A program made the translations under genes and the position numbers. From DATKIY01 sp035543875 (GTDB taxonomy: Bacteria; Actinomycetota; Actinomycetes; JAHEKZ01), in assembly GCA_035543875.1 (NCBI GenBank), contig DATKIY010000130.1, forward strand, positions 1 to 9,099: a stretch of DNA of 9,099 nucleotides, read 5' to 3'. Positions 6,672 through 9,099 of the stretch are shown here, one piece after another. Positions within the stretch are counted from its first letter, which is position 1. Each line of letters opens with the position of its first letter. The notes beneath the pieces were generated by a model. The model was not told the origin of the DNA. It did not search any database and worked only from the letters and a program-made list of their open reading frames with translations.

Positions 6672-7487
6672 ATGGCTGCTGCGAACTGGCCGATCGAACC
6701 ACCCCGTACTGGGTGGCGGCTTCCCGATCCGCGGCGGCTGAGGCCGGCTGAGGCCGGCCATGACCTGCTTGCGGTGGGTGCCGACCTGTCGCCTGGCACG
6801 GTGCTGGCGGCCTACCGACGTGGACTTTTCCCGATGCATGTGTCACTTCCAGAATCGGATCCGTCCTCAGAACCCGACGACGATCGGATCACCGATACGG
6901 ACGACGAGTCCACCTCGCAGTCGCCGGCCGCCGCGGGCGAACTGCCACGTCAGATTGGTTGGTGGTCCCCGGACCCGCGCGGCGTGCTTCCGCTCGATGG
7001 TCTGCGGGTCAGTCGATCCATGCGACGGGCTCGACGGCGATTTCGCGTGACATATGACGAAGCGTTCGAGGAGGTCGTTGCGGGGTGCGCGGATCGGGGA
7101 CGGCCCGACGGCTGGATCAACTCCGATATTGAGGCTGCGTATACGCAACTGCATGCCGACGGGTGGGCGCACAGCGTCGAGGTGCGTCAAGGTGGCGAGT
7201 TGGTTGGCGGTCTCTACGGAGTCGCCATCGGTGGGTTATTTGCCGGGGAGTCGATGTTTCACCGCGTCAACGATGCGTCCAAGGTGGCCCTTATGTATCT
7301 GGTTGAACAGCTGTCCTGCGACGGTGAACGACGGTTGCTTGACGTGCAGTGGGTCACACCTCACCTGGCGTCGCTCGGCGCTGTTGCCGTCGACCGGACC
7401 ACGTACCTTGGCCAGCTCGATCAGGCTCTCCGGCTGCCGCTGCCCCCGCGGTTTGCGCATCCACCGGCACGCCATTCGCAGACCTAG
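6672..7487 (+). CDS. aat: Leucyl/phenylalanyl-tRNA-protein transferase
   Basis: A 271-residue enzyme that transfers Leu or Phe from aminoacyl-tRNA to proteins with N-terminal Arg or Lys, marking them for ClpS/ClpAP-type degradation in the cytosol. Family blocks appear in order: LLAVGADLSPGTVLAAYRRGLFP (32-54), WWSPDPRGVLPLDG (97-110), AHSVEV (166-171), GGLYGVAIGGLFAGESMFHR (179-198) and LDVQW...HLASLGA (223-237). Residues matching the E. coli catalytic-site Glu156, Asp186 and Gln188 are kept as Glu193, Asp224 and Gln226. It is longer than the E. coli protein (234 residues), mainly because of an acidic insert at about 57-93 and a short C-terminal tail. The ATG at 6672 lies 14 bp after the kinase stop and lacks a strong Shine-Dalgarno sequence, suggesting translational coupling. 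Confidence 0.93.
   Translation: MAAANWPIEPPRTGWRLPDPRRLRPAEAGHDLLAVGADLSPGTVLAAYRRGLFPMHVSLPESDPSSEPDDDRITDTDDESTSQSPAAAGELPRQIGWWSPDPRGVLPLDGLRVSRSMRRARRRFRVTYDEAFEEVVAGCADRGRPDGWINSDIEAAYTQLHADGWAHSVEVRQGGELVGGLYGVAIGGLFAGESMFHRVNDASKVALMYLVEQLSCDGERRLLDVQWVTPHLASLGAVAVDRTTYLGQLDQALRLPLPPRFAHPPARHSQT
6735..6758 (+). repeat. 10-bp tandem repeat inside aat
   Basis: CGGCTGAGGC is present twice in full, followed by CGGC of a third copy. Because 10 is not a multiple of three, successive copies are read in different frames (RLRPAEAG). Copy-number slippage here would shift the aat frame. Confidence 0.7.
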
Positions 7488-7493
7488 GTCGAC

Positions 7494-7528
7494 GTCTGAC
7501 ATCGATCTTCGATGGCCGAAGATCGGCC
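7494..7528. promoter_or_regulatory. Nested inverted repeats between aat and ctaC
   Basis: Starting 7 bp after the aat stop, GTCTGA (7494-7499) is followed by CATCGA-TCT-TCGATG (7500-7514), which abuts GGCCGA-AGA-TCGGCC (7514-7528). The two also combine into one 9-bp perfect stem, CGATCTTCG (7503-7511) with CGAAGATCG (7517-7525), around the loop ATGGC. No T-run follows. The site could be a U-less terminator for the kinase-aat transcript or an operator for ctaC. The core ATCGATCTTCGAT is shared with the palindrome before erpA. Confidence 0.5.
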
Positions 7529-7598
7529 GAGCGGATCGGGTTGAGAACCGGGGTGGCCTTGGCCGCGCCCCTGAGCGCCAACGCCGCACCTGCTGCGC

Positions 7599-7604
7599 TA
7601 ACGT
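7599..7604 (+). promoter_or_regulatory. Possible -10 element for ctaC
   Basis: TAACGT fits the actinobacterial TANNNT -10 pattern and lies 81 bp before the ctaC start, but no good -35 is found 16-18 bases upstream. Beyond this and the inverted repeats, the 7488-7685 gap shows nothing recognisable. Confidence 0.2.
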
Positions 7605-7685
7605 GTCACGCGAAATCGTGCTCGAACTCGCGTCCTGTCGCCCGCGCCATGACGTCCGGATTCCCTCAAGGGGGTTGGTCCTCTC

Positions 7686-8537
7686 GTGACCCGCATTGCT
7701 GGTGTCAGCAAGCGACGCCTCGCGACCGCTGGCGTCCTTGTGCTGACCGCCTTGTTGGCGACTGGCTGCTCCATCGACGATCTCCCCCACCAGATCTCGA
7801 TCCCCGACCCGGCCACCGAAGAAGGCAAGCGGATCTTCGACCTCTGGCAAGCCACCTGGGTCGCGCTATGGGTCGTCGGTTTCATCACTTGGGCACTCAT
7901 CCTCGGTGCTGCGATTATCTTCCGTCGCCGACGCGTGGGCGAGATTCCGCGTCAGACGCGTTACAACATCCCCATCGAGGTGATGTACACGGTCACCCCG
8001 CTGATCATCATCGCGGTCTTCACGTTGTTCACGTGGCGCGATGAAGCAGAAATCACCAACATCAGCGACAACCAAGAAGTCACGGTCAACGTCGTCGGAT
8101 ACCAGTGGAACTGGACGTTCAACTACCTCCCGGGTGGCGCTGTCGAGCACGGCGTGTGGCAGACCGGAACGCCTGACCAGCTGCCCACGCTGTACCTGCC
8201 TCAGGGACAGAAGGTTCGGTTCGTGCTTACGTCGCCCGACGTCATCCACTCGTTCTGGATCCCGTCGTTTTTGATGAAGATGGATGTTGTCCCGGGGCGC
8301 GCGAACCAGTTTGAGGTCACCCCCACCACGATCGGCACGTTCGCGGGCAAGTGTGCCGAGCTGTGTGGAACCCAGCACTCCCAGATGCTTTTCGTCGTCA
8401 AGGTCGTAAGCCCCGAAGACTTCCAGCTGGAGCTCGACCATTTGGCGGCAGTGGGTCAGACTGGCTCCTTGACGACCGGGCGCGCGGGGACTGCGGCCAA
8501 GGACCTAGGCAACACCCGGATCGGAGGCCAGTCGTGA
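7686..8537 (+). CDS. ctaC: Cytochrome c oxidase subunit II (aa3 type), lipoprotein
   Basis: A 283-residue subunit that takes electrons from cytochrome c at its CuA centre and passes them to subunit I. The N-terminus is a lipoprotein signal (KRRLATAGVLVLTALLATGC), with Cys28 as the likely lipidated residue. Two membrane helices follow at about 54-79 and 97-117, then a cupredoxin domain outside the membrane. The CuA site is complete: His188 in DVIHSFW, and Cys223, Glu225, Cys227, His231 and Met234 in CAELCGTQHSQM. The aromatic electron-entry segment YQWNW is at 139-143. There is no CxxCH, so no fused haem c domain, as expected where a di-haem QcrC supplies electrons in an actinobacterial bcc-aa3 supercomplex (established for the group, inferred here). 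The GTG start has AAGGGGG 11 bases upstream, a rather long spacing, but the signal peptide supports it. The stop overlaps the ctaD start. Confidence 0.96.
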   Translation: MTRIAGVSKRRLATAGVLVLTALLATGCSIDDLPHQISIPDPATEEGKRIFDLWQATWVALWVVGFITWALILGAAIIFRRRRVGEIPRQTRYNIPIEVMYTVTPLIIIAVFTLFTWRDEAEITNISDNQEVTVNVVGYQWNWTFNYLPGGAVEHGVWQTGTPDQLPTLYLPQGQKVRFVLTSPDVIHSFWIPSFLMKMDVVPGRANQFEVTPTTIGTFAGKCAELCGTQHSQMLFVVKVVSPEDFQLELDHLAAVGQTGSLTTGRAGTAAKDLGNTRIGGQS

Positions 8538-9099
8538 CGATTCTTGAAGAACCGGTGACCACAACGGCGCCAGTCACTCCGTCGACTCTTCCGACGAAGC
8601 CCCCGATGAAGAAGGGCCAGATCGTGGTCAGCTGGGTGACCAGCACTGACCACAAGGTAATCGGCTACATGTACTTCATCACCTCGTTTGGCTTCTTCCT
8701 GCTTGCCGGTCTGATGGCCCTCGTGATCCGCGCTGAGCTCGCTGAGCCGGGGCTACAGTTCGTCAGCCTCGAGCAGTACAACCAGCTGTTCACGATGCAC
8801 GGCACGGTCATGTTGTTCCTGTTCGCTACCCCGCTGTTTGCTGGCTTCGCGAACGCCATCATGCCGCTGCAAATTGGCTCGCCTGATGTGGCGTTCCCGC
8901 GACTGAACATGCTCGCCTACTGGCTGTTCTTGTTCGGTGGGCTGATCGTCGTTGCAGGATTCCTGACGCCAGGCGGTGCTGCCGCGTTCGGTTGGACCGC
9001 ATACGCGCCGCTCAACGACGCCGTCCGCTCGCCTGGTGTTGGCGCGGACATGTGGATCATGGGCCTGGTGCTCAGTGGACTGGGCACCATCTTGGGGTC
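8534..9099 (+). CDS. ctaD: Cytochrome c oxidase subunit I (aa3 type), 3' end outside window
   Basis: The first 188 codons of the haem-copper oxidase catalytic subunit. The GTG start overlaps the ctaC stop in the tetramer GTGA and has GGAGG six bases upstream, so the two subunits are translationally coupled. After a Thr/Pro-rich cytosolic tail comes STDHKVIGYMY (37-47), the family's conserved entry to helix I. Helices I to III lie at about 43-65, 84-110 and 126-145. His89 in FTMHGTVM is the expected ligand of low-spin haem a in helix II, and FPRLNMLAYW (121-130) is the conserved segment before helix III. The high-spin haem and CuB ligands lie beyond the right edge. The coding sequence is intact as far as it can be seen. 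Confidence 0.96.
   Translation, partial: MTILEEPVTTTAPVTPSTLPTKPPMKKGQIVVSWVTSTDHKVIGYMYFITSFGFFLLAGLMALVIRAELAEPGLQFVSLEQYNQLFTMHGTVMLFLFATPLFAGFANAIMPLQIGSPDVAFPRLNMLAYWLFLFGGLIVVAGFLTPGGAAAFGWTAYAPLNDAVRSPGVGADMWIMGLVLSGLGTILG

Noticed and set aside
7830..7842. Third possible copy of the shared palindrome core (GATCTTCGAC)
   Set aside because: It is inside ctaC, encodes the conserved RIFDLW segment, and lacks the palindromic left half, so it is explained by coding.

Overview
This window looks like chromosomal DNA from a high-GC actinobacterium. The evidence is GC-rich codon use, frequent GTG starts, a DUF222/HNH protein, an A-type Fe-S carrier, an adenosine-kinase-like PfkB protein whose sequence is close to mycobacterial AdoK, and a ctaC-ctaD pair of the aa3 oxidase type. 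I cannot place it in a genus from sequence alone. Eight protein genes are supported; the first and last run off the window. No rRNA, tRNA, CRISPR array or transposase was seen.

Layout: (1) 1-1197, minus strand: a DUF222/HNH-endonuclease-like protein, cut by the left edge just as the HNH domain begins. (2) 1198-1462: divergent intergenic region containing a near-perfect palindrome 31 bp before erpA. (3) 1463-1837: erpA-type Fe-S insertion protein. (4) 1999-3744: secreted protein with seven RCC1 repeats, predicted to be a complete seven-bladed propeller, plus a C-terminal jelly-roll-like domain. (5) 3749-5569, minus strand: cytosolic S9 prolyl-oligopeptidase-family peptidase, convergent with the RCC1 gene and separated from it by 4 bp. 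(6) 5677-6657 and 6672-7487: adenosine-kinase-like PfkB kinase and leucyl/phenylalanyl-tRNA-protein transferase (aat), probably one transcript. (7) 7488-7685: intergenic region with nested inverted repeats. (8) 7686-8537 and 8534-9099+: ctaC and ctaD, translationally overlapping, for the terminal cytochrome c oxidase.

The erpA, adoK-like kinase and ctaC genes match a neighbourhood I recall from mycobacteria (Rv2204c, Rv2202c, Rv2200c). On that view the RCC1 and S9 peptidase genes are lineage-specific occupants between erpA and the kinase. The core genes serve housekeeping functions: Fe-S cluster delivery, purine salvage, N-degron tagging and respiration.

The most unusual non-coding signal is a shared sequence, GTCTGA followed after 1 or 4 bases by the palindromic 13-mer ATCGATCTTCGAT. 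It occurs in the gap before erpA and again in the gap between aat and ctaC, and nowhere else that I could find in the window. It may be a common operator or a small dispersed repeat. The RCC1 protein is the least understood gene product here. I found no convincing evidence for a wholly new multi-gene system.
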